A stretch of DNA of 64,000 nt from Bordetella avium. Lineage in GTDB: Bacteria; Pseudomonadota; Gammaproteobacteria; Burkholderiales; Burkholderiaceae_B. This document shows, piece by piece, positions 16,337 through 25,267 of this stretch (the stretch's first letter is position 1; each line of letters opens with the position of its first letter). Location: NCBI RefSeq assembly GCF_034424645.1, contig NZ_CP139969.1, positions 2,170,001 through 2,234,000 of the forward strand, read 5' to 3'. Below the pieces are notes generated by a model, which had not been told where the DNA came from, searched no databases, and worked only from the letters and a program-made list of their open reading frames with translations. A program made the position numbers and the translations under genes.

Positions 16337-17199
16337 AAGCCGCCAAATTCGACTATCAGAATCCGGGACAGCTGAGCGCTGCACTGCAAGCCCTCTCGGC
16401 TGCTGAGGGCGTTCAAGGCCCGATCAAAGTCATGGGTGGAAGCCAGTCCATGGGGCCCATGCTGAATCTGCGCCTCACGCGACCCAAGAAAGTGGTCGAT
16501 GTCTCGCATTTGCCCGAGCTGCGCGGCGTTCAAGTGCAGAACGGCAATATCCGGATAGGCGCGGCTGTCACCCATGCCGAAATCGAGGACGGCGTGCATG
16601 AGGCCCTGCGCGGCTCGATGCTGCAATACGTGGCCGGCGGCATCGCCTACCGTGCCGTGCGCAATCGCGGCACCATCGCCGGCAGCCTAGCCCATGCCGA
16701 TCCTGCGGCAGACTGGGTGCTGACGCTGTCGGCGCTGGCCGCCGATATCGAACTGCGCTCGGCCAGCGGCACGCGCACCCTAGCCATGGATTCCTTCATG
16801 CTCGGGGCCTACACGACTGAGGTCCAGGAGGGAGAAATCATTACCGCCATCACGGTGCCGCAACTCGATGCGAGCGCACGTTGGGGCTATTACAAGTTCT
16901 GCCGCAAAACCGGCGAATTCGCAGAAGCGAGCTGCGCCTGCGTGTTCGATCCCAAGCGTAGGCGTGCACGCATCATGGTCGGCGCGCTCGATGGCGCGCC
17001 GCAGCCGCTACCGGAGCTGGCAAGGCTCGTGGCCTCCACGGCCAAGCTGCCGGATCGCGAAACGATCGCGGCCGCCTTGGCCAAACTTGGCGACGACCCC
17101 GTCAAACAACAGATGCAACTGGCAGTCGTAACACGCTGCCTGCAACAAGCCTTGATGACCCCAGAAGTCATGATCGGCGAAGAGGAGCAGCCCGCATGA
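16333..17199 (+). CDS. molybdenum hydroxylase FAD-binding subunit (CoxM family)
   Basis: A 288-residue medium subunit. FAD-binding motifs are VMGGSQSMGPMLNLRL near residue 35 and TIAGSLAHADPAADW near residue 113, followed by the CO-dehydrogenase flavoprotein C-terminal domain. It passes electrons from the iron-sulfur subunit to its acceptor through FAD. The start codon is GTG and overlaps the large-subunit stop as GTGA, showing tight translational coupling. The stop overlaps the next start as ATGA. Confidence 0.92.
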   Translation: MKAAKFDYQNPGQLSAALQALSAAEGVQGPIKVMGGSQSMGPMLNLRLTRPKKVVDVSHLPELRGVQVQNGNIRIGAAVTHAEIEDGVHEALRGSMLQYVAGGIAYRAVRNRGTIAGSLAHADPAADWVLTLSALAADIELRSASGTRTLAMDSFMLGAYTTEVQEGEIITAITVPQLDASARWGYYKFCRKTGEFAEASCACVFDPKRRRARIMVGALDGAPQPLPELARLVASTAKLPDRETIAAALAKLGDDPVKQQMQLAVVTRCLQQALMTPEVMIGEEEQPA

Positions 17200-18425
17200 G
17201 CGTCGTAAGCATCAATTTGAATGGCATCAAACTGCGCCGCGACGTGCAGGATCGCACTCACCTGGGTGACTTTATCCGCGAAGAAGGCCGCCAAACCGGC
17301 ACCCATCTGGGCTGCGAGCACGGTGTTTGCGGCGCTTGCACGGTACTGGTCGACGGCGTGCCGGTGCGCTCCTGCATTTCCTTTGCGCCGGCATGCGAGG
17401 GCAAGTCCGTCACGTCGGTGGAGGGCTACCAGGACGATCCCATCATGGCCTTGCTGCGCCCGGCCTTTTCCAAGCACCATGGACTGCAGTGCGGCTACTG
17501 CACACCCGGCATGCTGACCACCGCCCGCGACATTGTTTTACGCTTCCCCTATGCGGACGAAGCCAAGGTCCGCCTCGAACTCTCCGGCAGTCTCTGCCGC
17601 TGTACCGGCTATAAGGGCATCGTGGCAGCTATTCTCGATGTACTTGAACAGTGCCGCTCGGCTCCCGCTGCCATCGCCGAATTACGCGCCGCTGCGGCCA
17701 AGGGCCGCCAATGCTGGCCGGCGCAGGCTGCTGCGCCTGCGGCATTTGCCCCCTTCTCGCCCGAAGACGTGGGCGCTGCGTCTCAATCGGCAGACGCTGA
17801 CAACAATGCCCGCTCGGACGGTGCGGCATTCAGTGCGCTGGGCGCCAAAGTTGAGGGCGACACGGTGATCGAAGGCGGCTTTACGGTGAACTATCCAGCC
17901 GATCAAGTGTGGAAATTCATGGCTGATCTGCCTGCGGTCGCGAGCTGCCTGCCTGGCGCACAACTCACCGATCATGAAAAACAGGCCAACGGCGGCGAAC
18001 GTGTCAAAGGGCATGTCGGCATCAAGTTCGGACCCATGTCGGCCGCCTTCAATGGCTCGGCCAAGCTGCAACGTGATGAAGCCAACCGCGCTGCCGTGCT
18101 CAAGGGTGCGGGAACCGACTCGCTCAGCCAATCGCGCGCCACGGGCAATATCGCCTTCATCGTACAGGCGCTGGACGAGTCCAAAACCCGCGTGTCGGTC
18201 AATTTGGGCTTCAGCCTGCAAGGGCCGCTGGCGCAGTTCTCGCGTTCTGGCTTGGTCAAAGACTTTGTCGGCCGGCTTATCCAGGAATTCGGCAAAAACG
18301 TAGGCTTGCGCATGGATCCTAACCGTTCTAGCGATGATCCATTACCCGTGGCCAAACTCAATGCGTTCTCCCTGGCCTGGAGCGTGTTGATCGGCCGGAT
18401 CAAACGCCTCTTTAGCCGCTCCTGA
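17196..18425 (+). CDS. fusion of 2Fe-2S subunit (CoxS) and CoxG/SRPBCC domain
   Basis: A 409-residue fusion. Residues 1-155 are a normal small subunit with a plant-type 2Fe-2S cluster (C40, C45, C48, C60) and a second cluster (C99, C102, C134, C136). A linker rich in Ala, Ser and Asp (about 155-210) leads to a CoxG-like SRPBCC domain (about 213-375: GGFTVNYPADQVWKFMADLP, later GFSLQGPLAQFSRSGLVKDF). The last 25 residues end in a hydrophobic and basic helix (FSLAWSVLIGRIKRLFSR), perhaps a membrane anchor. CoxG recruits CO dehydrogenase to the membrane in known systems, so the fusion may tether this hydroxylase to the respiratory chain. The length is over twice that of a stand-alone CoxS. Confidence 0.9.
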   Translation: MSVVSINLNGIKLRRDVQDRTHLGDFIREEGRQTGTHLGCEHGVCGACTVLVDGVPVRSCISFAPACEGKSVTSVEGYQDDPIMALLRPAFSKHHGLQCGYCTPGMLTTARDIVLRFPYADEAKVRLELSGSLCRCTGYKGIVAAILDVLEQCRSAPAAIAELRAAAAKGRQCWPAQAAAPAAFAPFSPEDVGAASQSADADNNARSDGAAFSALGAKVEGDTVIEGGFTVNYPADQVWKFMADLPAVASCLPGAQLTDHEKQANGGERVKGHVGIKFGPMSAAFNGSAKLQRDEANRAAVLKGAGTDSLSQSRATGNIAFIVQALDESKTRVSVNLGFSLQGPLAQFSRSGLVKDFVGRLIQEFGKNVGLRMDPNRSSDDPLPVAKLNAFSLAWSVLIGRIKRLFSRS

Positions 18426-18695
18426 GCATCTTCCCCCAAGCAAAAAGGATCGGCCCGCAGCCTCACAGATTTACCGGCCCCTTCCCCGCCAGCACAGTGC
18501 GAGGAAGGCGGCCCGCAGGTCCGGATGGGGCTCGCGCCACTGTCCCGCGCGCGGCGAGCGTCCGACAGAATACGCCGGGAGCCACACGCCATAACAGGCC
18601 CAGCGGCTTATCCCATTTTCTCGTGGGCGCCGATCCGTTTAAACGCCACCGGCTATGATGATGGAACCAACCACCCACACGATGGCAAGAAAGCG

Positions 18696-19271
18696 ATGCG
18701 ATGGATTCCTGCTTTTTGGCGATACCTCGGCGATCGGCAAACGCCAAAAGTTCGAGTGGTCCACATGTGGACACTGCTGCTTGTGATCACCCAGATTGTG
18801 ATCAGTAATTTTATGCATGTTCCCAAAGATACGTGGAGCGCGATGCATGGCGCCAACGCGTTTTTTTCCTGGCTGCACATCGCTTGTGGTTTGGTGCTGC
18901 TGTGCCTCACCGGGATACTTGCCGCGCAATGCTTCAAATCGCGCGGTTTCACTTATTACTTCCCCTATCTGCGGGGAGACTTCGCCCAGCTTAGCCAAGA
19001 CCTGCGCCTGTTGGCCAACCGTCAACTCCCCGGCGCCCAAGCCCGGGGATTGGCGGCCTGTGTGCAAGGCCTGGGCCTGGGCGCAATGGGGCTGGTCACG
19101 CTATCGGGTGCCGCATGGCTGCTGCTCTGGTTAAGCGGGCAAGCCTTGGCCCCTGATCTACGCTCGCTGCATAAAACGCTGACCGGTCTTGTGGAGGCTT
19201 ATCTCTACGGCCACGGTGGAATGGGCTTGCTGCATTTCTACTTGCAGCGCAAACATCATCCAGACCGCTGA
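18696..19271 (+). CDS. cytochrome b561-family membrane protein
   Basis: A 191-residue membrane protein with four hydrophobic helices. Candidate heme-ligand histidines lie in VRVVHMWTLLLV, SAMHGANAFFSWLHIACG and LRSLHKTLTGL, the spread expected of bacterial b561/Ni-Fe-hydrogenase b-type cytochromes. ATG 18696 is preferred because the upstream in-frame extension to 18525 is polar and unconserved in appearance. It follows the molybdenum hydroxylase operon by 270 bases on the same strand and could act as its membrane electron acceptor, though that link is inferred only from position. Confidence 0.75.
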   Translation: MRWIPAFWRYLGDRQTPKVRVVHMWTLLLVITQIVISNFMHVPKDTWSAMHGANAFFSWLHIACGLVLLCLTGILAAQCFKSRGFTYYFPYLRGDFAQLSQDLRLLANRQLPGAQARGLAACVQGLGLGAMGLVTLSGAAWLLLWLSGQALAPDLRSLHKTLTGLVEAYLYGHGGMGLLHFYLQRKHHPDR

Positions 19272-19403
19272 CAGCTTGGCCTGCGTCTCAGCTCCGGCCT
19301 TTTCCTATATCAACAGCAAACCACAACGTCTGCCCCCAGACCATGGGTGGCCCCAGGGGCGGGGCTTTGATGGCGCGTGCGGCCGCCTCCCAGACGCCGG
19401 GCG

Positions 19404-20624
19404 TCACATGCCGGCAGCCGCCATGGCCCAGCCGGACAGCCCGGCCATCAGCACCACCAGCACGGGGGAGACACGGCCCACCGTCAACAAACCGAAAGAC
19501 AGCAATGCCAGCGCGAAGTCCGCCTTGCCAAGAATAGCGCTTGTCCAAACAGGGTCATAAAGCGCGGACACCAAAATGCCGACCACGCCAGCATTAATGC
19601 CTGCCATGGCGGTTTGAATGCCCGAGCGATGACGCAGCGCCTGCCAGAAAAGCAGCGCGCCGACCAGCATAAAAAAAGCGGGAAAAAAAATCGTCGCCAG
19701 CAGAACCAGACCGCCAGCCCAGCCATGCAGCGGGCCATTGGCTAGCGCACCAAGATAAGCCGAAAACGTGAACAGGGGTCCGGGCACGGCCTGAGCCGCA
19801 CCATAGCCCGCCAAAAACTCGGTGTTGCTCACCATGCCGCTGGGCACCACAGCCGACTGGAGCAGCGGCAAAACAACATGCCCGCCGCCAAATACCAGGG
19901 CGCCAGCGCGGTACACCCCGTCGAGCAGCGCTATCGTTGACGATCCCGTGACAGCCGCCCACATCGGCAAGCCCAGCAGCGGCGCTGCAAACAACAGCAG
20001 CGCAATCAAGCCGAGCCTGCGCGAAACAGGGTAGCGGTGCGCCCGGCCACCGCCAGATTGAGCGAGTGTCAAACGCCACCACCCCAGCAACCCTGTCACG
20101 GCAATAGCCGCGACCTGCCCCGTCGCTGAGGGAAGAATAAGGGTCAGCAGCGCCAGGGCCGCACGCCCACGATCAGGACACAGCGATTTCGCCATCCCCC
20201 AAACCGCCTGCGCCACGATGGCAACCGCCACGACCTTAAGCCCATGCACTCAGCCCGACTGAGCCACGCCCTGGTACTCGGCAATCCCAAAGGCAAACAG
20301 GATCAAGGCGATGGCTGACGGCAAGGTAAACCCTGCCCAGGCTGCCAGCAATCCTGCCCAGCCCGCACGGCCCAAGCCCAGGGCCATACCGACCTGGCTG
20401 CTGGTCGGACCCGGTAAAAACTGACATAAGGCCACCAAATCCGTGTAGCTGCGGTCATCCAGCCAGCGGCGGCGCTCGACAAACTCTGATCGGAAATACC
20501 CGAGGTGGGCGATCGGCCCCCCAAAAGAGGTCAGACCGAGCTTGAGAAAAGCGCCAAAGACTTCGGCCACCCCGCCACGGGCGGCTCCAGGCTCATGCCG
20601 CCGGGTGTTGAAGGGATCATTCAC
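19404..20624 (-). pseudogene. chrA: chrA-type chromate transporter split by one in-frame stop
   Basis: Two adjacent segments in the same frame read as one ChrA (CHR-family) protein of about 406 residues. 20624-20250 gives the first CHR half (GAFLKLGLTSFGGPIAHLGY, FLPGPTSSQVGMALG) and ends at TGA 20252-20250; 20249-19404 continues without any shift through the second half (RAGALVFGGGHVVLPLLQSA, GYGAAQAVPGPLFTFSAYLG). Full ChrA exports chromate using the proton gradient. A GTG codon directly follows the stop, so two half-proteins are conceivable, since short CHR pairs exist, but a nonsense mutation (for example TGG or CGA to TGA) or a sequencing error is simpler. Confidence 0.8.
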
Positions 20625-21261
20625 TTCTGCCCGCCCCCGGAGACACCCCGGACGCGACTCAGCGGCGCATCGGCCACGTCACGACGCAGAACCGGATAAG
20701 ACCTGCGCGGGGTGTGACCGCCTGCCGCGCTACCGCACCAGTAAGCCGCGGACCATTGGCCAGTGCGCCTCCGGAGATCGACCTCAGCCATGATAAACCC
20801 GCTCCCCATAATGCACTGGCCATGAACTTGCCGCCCGCCCGCATGAAGAAATGCATCCAGGCAACCTCGATGTTAGGGTAATCCCCCGAATTTGGCGACC
20901 GCTTTCGCCACCGTGGAAACCCGGCTAAACCTTGGGCGCCTCAACATGCAGTGATCAAGCGGATTGCGGCCTGAGGGATCAAGCCGCTTGAACCGCCCAA
21001 AGAGAAGGTCCCGCAGCCAACAGCGCAACTCGGTATCGTCCAACCTTCCCTCTCCAGTACTCGACTCCTTGTTGAAACACGCTGCCAATCTGCCGGATTC
21101 AACAATCAAATCAGAAAAATGTGCAAATAAAAATTAATTCGACCAGGCAAAGTGACGAGAAAGCATCCGCCTTCGCCACAACATCATCGGATAACACCGG
21201 CTTTAATTCCATACTCAAATGATGCAGGCGCATGCCCTTGGCGCCGGATCATGCAGGATAT

Positions 21262-21286
21262 AAAAAAAGCCCTCGATCACGAGGGC
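21262..21286 (-). terminator. terminator for leftward transcription
   Basis: Perfect stem GCCCTCG (21269-21275) / CGAGGGC (21280-21286) with loop ATCA, followed on the minus strand by seven Ts. No leftward gene precedes it in its present location, which suggests it once served a gene now displaced, possibly guaA. Confidence 0.75.
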
Positions 21287-21325
21287 TTGGGTTTATTTTG
21301 ATACCAGTTCGCGCCAGCAGTGGAG

Positions 21326-21340
21326 TCACTTCCGCCCGAT
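21326..21340. other. possible degenerate attachment-site copy of the guaA 3' end
   Basis: On the minus strand ATCGGGCGGAAGTGA resembles the last 15 bases of guaA, ATCGAGTGGGAGTGA (26467-26453), in 12 of 15 positions and in the same orientation. It lies about 40 bases before a leftward terminator, as the natural end of guaA would. A match of this quality can arise by chance in 64 kb, so this is only suggestive. Confidence 0.25.
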
Positions 21341-21747
21341 TATAAATAAAAACAAATATTTCTTATAAAACAATATCTTATAAGATATTATCCATCAAAT
21401 ACCATTTTGAACATCATACAAAGAAAAAGCACATCAGAGCATTAGCAGCATCGTTATGAACCGTCGACTGCCTATGGTGCCCGACCTCACAATTTTATCA
21501 ACGACATGAAATCCTATCAGGCCTGAATTTCCGGACTAGGTTGGGTGCTGCCATTCAAGTCGGCAAGATAAATGATTGCTGCCACCGGGAGCTGTCATTG
21601 CAGCAGGACTTTAGAGAAGGTCAGCGCTACCGCTTAAGCTGCCAGTGGAATCTGACCATCGCCAAGTGAACGCTTCGGCGTGTGCTGACTTGGCGCTATC
21701 GACCCTAAGCAGTCTTTGCCCGTCATCAGCATGCAAGGATCTTTGTC

Positions 21748-21780
21748 AACAAAAAAAGCGCTGCCGGCGCTTTTTTGTTG
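21748..21780. terminator. bidirectional hairpin terminator before the autotransporter gene
   Basis: A long A-T/GC stem: CAACAAAAAAAGCGC (21748-21762) pairs with GCGCTTTTTTGTTG (21767-21780) with one bulged A. A-tract and T-tract arms allow termination in both directions. It insulates the autotransporter from upstream transcription. Confidence 0.7.
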
Positions 21781-21906
21781 GAGGAATGACTCGTTTGATA
21801 CACCCAGAGGGCTTTGTGTCGCAGTACAAGCATAAAAATTTATTTTTTTCTACTTAGGATGATTAAATGCGGTAATGTAAAAATTAAAACACCAAAGCGA
21901 GACTGC

Positions 21907-24900
21907 ATGACAATCAAACTAACCCCTATTGCTGCAGGTCTGGCGTTACTACTGGCTGGTCAAGCTTATGCGGATGGCGGTGCGGCAGGTGCTAATGGCG
22001 CAGGTAGCCAGATTGGCAATCAAAACGTAGGCGATGTGGGAAAGAGCCTCGATAAAGCAGATGGTAAGAATGGGGATTCTTTTAATAACACTCCACCCAT
22101 TAATACAGCACCCTCTGGCCCCCCAGGTGCAGGTGCAGATGGACTACCTCCAACGGGAAGTGGAGGAGGAGGCGCAGGCGGTAACGGCGGTGGCTCTGTG
22201 ATTGGAGCAATTTCTACCGGCGGCGCGGCTGGACACTCAACCCTCTCTTCCCCCGCCTACGCGAACGGCGGCCATGGGGGCGCTGTCAGCTCAAACAGGA
22301 TCGAGATCACCAACTCCACATTGACAGGCGCTGTTGCAGGCGCAGGGGGTGGCGGCTCTTCTTTTAGGGGAGGCGGCGGCGCGGCTGGACACTCCTACTC
22401 CAACTCCTCGTCCGCCTCCTCCGCGAACAGCGGCCATGGGGGAGATGTCACAGGCAACCAGATCACGTTGACGGATGTCGAGTTAGACTCCAAAGGGGCT
22501 ACTGCGGGCGCAGGGGGGAGTGTCACCTCTTCTTCTTTTGGAGGAGGAGGCGCGGCAGGCCATGGCGGGGGGGCGGTCTTTGGCGGTATCTCCACCGGCG
22601 GCGCGGCTGGATACTCCCAGCCCTCCGTCTCCTCCTCCGTCTCCTCCTCCGCGAACAGCGGCAATGGGGGGAATGTCAGCGCAAACACGATGGCGATCAC
22701 CAACTCCACATTGACAGGCGCTGCTGCAGGCGCAGGGGGTAGCGTTTCTCCTCACGGGGGAGGAGGCGCGGCAGGCCACGGCGGCGGATCGGTCTTTGGC
22801 GGTATCTCCACCGGCGGCGCGGCGGGTTACTCCAAATCCTCCTCATCCTCCCCATCTTCCTCATCCTCCTCATCATCATCCGCGAACGGCGGCAATGGGG
22901 GGAATGTCAGCGCAAACACGATAGCGATCACCAACTCCACATTGACAGGCGCTGCTGCAGGCGCAGGGGGTAGCGTCTTTTTATTCGGTCCTTCTGCTTC
23001 TGCTTATGTTTATGGAGGCGGCGGCGCGGCAGGCCACGGCGGCGGATCGGTCTTTGGCGGTATCTCCACCGGCGGCGCGGCGGGTTACTCCGAAGCGGCC
23101 TCCTCCTTCGCCGCCGCCGCCTCCTCCTCCGCGAACGGAGGCGATGGGGGAGCTGTCAGCGCAAACACAATAGCGATTACCAACTCCACATTGACAGGCG
23201 CTGCTGCAGGCGCAGGAGGTAGCGTCACTTCTTCTGCTTATGCTTATGGAGGCGGCGGCGCGGCAGGCCATGGCGGGGGATCGGTATTTGGCGGTATCTC
23301 CACCGGCGGCGCGGCGGGTAACTCCTCCTCCTCATCCTCCTCCTCATTATCATCGTCATCCGCGAACGGCGGCAATGGGGGGAATGTCAGCGCAAACACG
23401 ATAGCGATCACCAACTCCACATTGACAGGCGCTGCTGCAGGCGCAGGAGGGAGTATCACCTCTTCGTCTTCCTCTGGTTATGGGGGCGGCGGCGCGGCTG
23501 GATACGCCGACTCCTTCGGCTCCGCCACCTCCTCCTCCGCGAACGGCGGCCATGGTGGGGATGTCACAGACAACAAGATCACTATTTCTGGGGTGAGCAA
23601 GATATCTGGTGACATCTATGGCGGCATCAGCCAGGGTGGTGCTAAAGGGAAGGTTCGCAGTTCAACAACCATCACGGATGGGATCGATGGGCAGGGCGGC
23701 TTGGTGCAAAACAACACCATCACCCTCATCGGCAAAGACATCACCATTGGTGGCTCAATTTATGGCGGGCGCAGTATCAATGGCGCGGGAGTTGATGACC
23801 ACACGAGGGCGTTCACAGGCAACACACTGAACCTGGAGGGCTACAAAGGCTCCGTGCAAGGCATCTACAACATCGAGAAGTTCAACTGGGTGCTGCCCAA
23901 GGATGTGGTCAACGGAGTCATCATGGTCAATATCGCTGGCAATACGCCGGTGCAGTTGGACAACACCAAGCACACTGCAGCGATGTACAACGATGGAAAC
24001 CGCTTGAACACGGGCGACAAGATTACGTTGATCGACAAGGTGCAAGGCACACCAAGCTTTGCATCGAATCAGACCGTCAAGCAAGGGCACTTCATCTTGT
24101 ATGACGCCAATTTGGCAGTGGAAGCAAACAAGCTTGTCCTCACCATTGCTCAAGATGGTAAAGGTGATGGCACGGGTACAGCAGGACGCATTAACCCAAC
24201 AGCCAAAGCATTTTTGGAAGGCCGTGCATCCAGCGCAGCTTTAGCCAACCAAGGCGCTGACATGGTCAGCGACAACGCCATGGCCGCAGCTCGCGTGAGC
24301 GCAGGTGGTGGCAATGCCGGTATGTTCATGGGCAGTGCTGGTGGGTCGAACCGCTATAAGACGGGCTCACACATTGATGTGCGGGATATCAACTTGGCCT
24401 TGGGCGTCTCTAAGGGACTGTCCTGGAAAGGGTCCAGTGCTGTGACGCTGGGTGCTTTTGTGGAATATGGCCAAGGCAACTACGACACCTATAACGACTT
24501 CGGGGCGTTGGGTGAGGTGCGTGGCCATGGTCACTCGAACTTCTACGGTATTGGCGTTCTGATGCACATTGCTGGGCTTGGCTTGCAGCATGCAACAGAT
24601 GCCAAGCTGGGTACACAAACTGGCCCTTACCTGCAAAGTGCCTTGCGAGCGGGCCGTATCAAGAACACGTTTAACAGTGCGGACCTTGACGATGGCACAG
24701 GCGTGCAAGGCAGCTACACCTCACGCACCAGCTACTTCAGTGCCATGGCGGGAGCAGGCTATGTGGTCTATCTCAATGAGCAAAGTTCGGTAGATCTGTA
24801 CAGCCGCTACACCTGGGGCAAGCTGGGCGCGAACTCGGTCATGGTGGGCAACAGCGCTTTGGAGTTTGGAGCTTCGCAAAGCTCACGCTTGCGGTTGGGT

Positions 24901-25170
24901 GCCCGCTACAGCCACATATCGAGCGGCACCTTCACCCCCTATGTGGGCTTGGCAGCGGAGCGGGAGTTCAAGGGTGACTCCTCTGGATCTTCCTCCGGTC
25001 TGGATATTGCGCAGCCCTCACTGAAGGGAAACACTGGCATTGTGGAAGTGGGCGCTTCGATGAAGCCGTGGGCTTCTAAGCAGGCGCTGAGCTTGGATAT
25101 GGGCCTGCAAGGCTACGTTGGCAAGCGCGAGGGCGCATCGGGCTCTGTCAAGATCAAGTATGCGTTTTAA
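21907..25170 (+). CDS. type Va autotransporter with Gly/Ser-repeat passenger
   Basis: A 1087-residue protein. Signal peptide MTIKLTPIAAGLALLLAGQAYA is followed by an extended Gly-rich region. From about residue 86 to 550 there are repeats of 77-80 residues built from GGGGAAGHGGG, VFGGISTGGAAG, a Ser-rich stretch, SANGGNGG and NSTLTGAAAGAGG. A less repetitive part (about 550-790) resembles beta-helix/pectin-lyase passenger sequence. Residues about 800-1087 are a full autotransporter beta-barrel, ending in KIKYAF with the C-terminal Phe needed for outer-membrane insertion. ATG 21907 gives a clean signal peptide; ATG 21859 would add 16 residues. The likely role is a surface adhesin. Base composition and isolation suggest acquisition with the neighbouring integrase. 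Confidence 0.9.
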   Translation: MTIKLTPIAAGLALLLAGQAYADGGAAGANGAGSQIGNQNVGDVGKSLDKADGKNGDSFNNTPPINTAPSGPPGAGADGLPPTGSGGGGAGGNGGGSVIGAISTGGAAGHSTLSSPAYANGGHGGAVSSNRIEITNSTLTGAVAGAGGGGSSFRGGGGAAGHSYSNSSSASSANSGHGGDVTGNQITLTDVELDSKGATAGAGGSVTSSSFGGGGAAGHGGGAVFGGISTGGAAGYSQPSVSSSVSSSANSGNGGNVSANTMAITNSTLTGAAAGAGGSVSPHGGGGAAGHGGGSVFGGISTGGAAGYSKSSSSSPSSSSSSSSSANGGNGGNVSANTIAITNSTLTGAAAGAGGSVFLFGPSASAYVYGGGGAAGHGGGSVFGGISTGGAAGYSEAASSFAAAASSSANGGDGGAVSANTIAITNSTLTGAAAGAGGSVTSSAYAYGGGGAAGHGGGSVFGGISTGGAAGNSSSSSSSSLSSSSANGGNGGNVSANTIAITNSTLTGAAAGAGGSITSSSSSGYGGGGAAGYADSFGSATSSSANGGHGGDVTDNKITISGVSKISGDIYGGISQGGAKGKVRSSTTITDGIDGQGGLVQNNTITLIGKDITIGGSIYGGRSINGAGVDDHTRAFTGNTLNLEGYKGSVQGIYNIEKFNWVLPKDVVNGVIMVNIAGNTPVQLDNTKHTAAMYNDGNRLNTGDKITLIDKVQGTPSFASNQTVKQGHFILYDANLAVEANKLVLTIAQDGKGDGTGTAGRINPTAKAFLEGRASSAALANQGADMVSDNAMAAARVSAGGGNAGMFMGSAGGSNRYKTGSHIDVRDINLALGVSKGLSWKGSSAVTLGAFVEYGQGNYDTYNDFGALGEVRGHGHSNFYGIGVLMHIAGLGLQHATDAKLGTQTGPYLQSALRAGRIKNTFNSADLDDGTGVQGSYTSRTSYFSAMAGAGYVVYLNEQSSVDLYSRYTWGKLGANSVMVGNSALEFGASQSSRLRLGARYSHISSGTFTPYVGLAAEREFKGDSSGSSSGLDIAQPSLKGNTGIVEVGASMKPWASKQALSLDMGLQGYVGKREGASGSVKIKYAF
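22165..23560 (+). repeat. tandem 230-240-bp repeats within the autotransporter passenger
   Basis: The segment ACTCCACATTGACAGGCGCT recurs at about 22314, 22703, 22933, 23173 and 23413, giving unit lengths of 389 (two divergent units), 230, 240 and 240 bases. Neighbouring units are nearly identical over long stretches, so unequal recombination can change copy number without breaking the frame. Ser-codon tracts (TCC/TCA/TCT) of differing length sit inside the units near 22616, 22830, 23095 and 23314. Confidence 0.85.
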
Positions 25171-25267
25171 GTGAGGGGCTGGGGATTCAACTTGCGATAA
25201 CTCTTGCTTATCGACTGGCGGCTTCTGGCCGATAACAGCCCCCCTTGCAATATCTGGCAGATCAATC

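Larger units (their letters stand above)
20625..21906. other. 1.3-kb non-coding region between chrA and the autotransporter
   Basis: No convincing gene was found. Short minus-strand frames at 20621-20856 and 20873-21109 look like decayed or non-coding sequence. From about 21110 the DNA is AT rich and carries two hairpin terminators (21262-21286 and 21748-21780) with a possible attachment-site copy at 21326-21340. The stretch 21860-21906 should hold the autotransporter leader. Confidence 0.5.

Noticed and set aside
22165..23560. Regular repeats that could be taken for a CRISPR array
   Set aside because: Units are 230-240 bp, stay in frame and encode Gly/Ser-rich peptide repeats inside an autotransporter; there are no short repeats with unique spacers and no cas genes.
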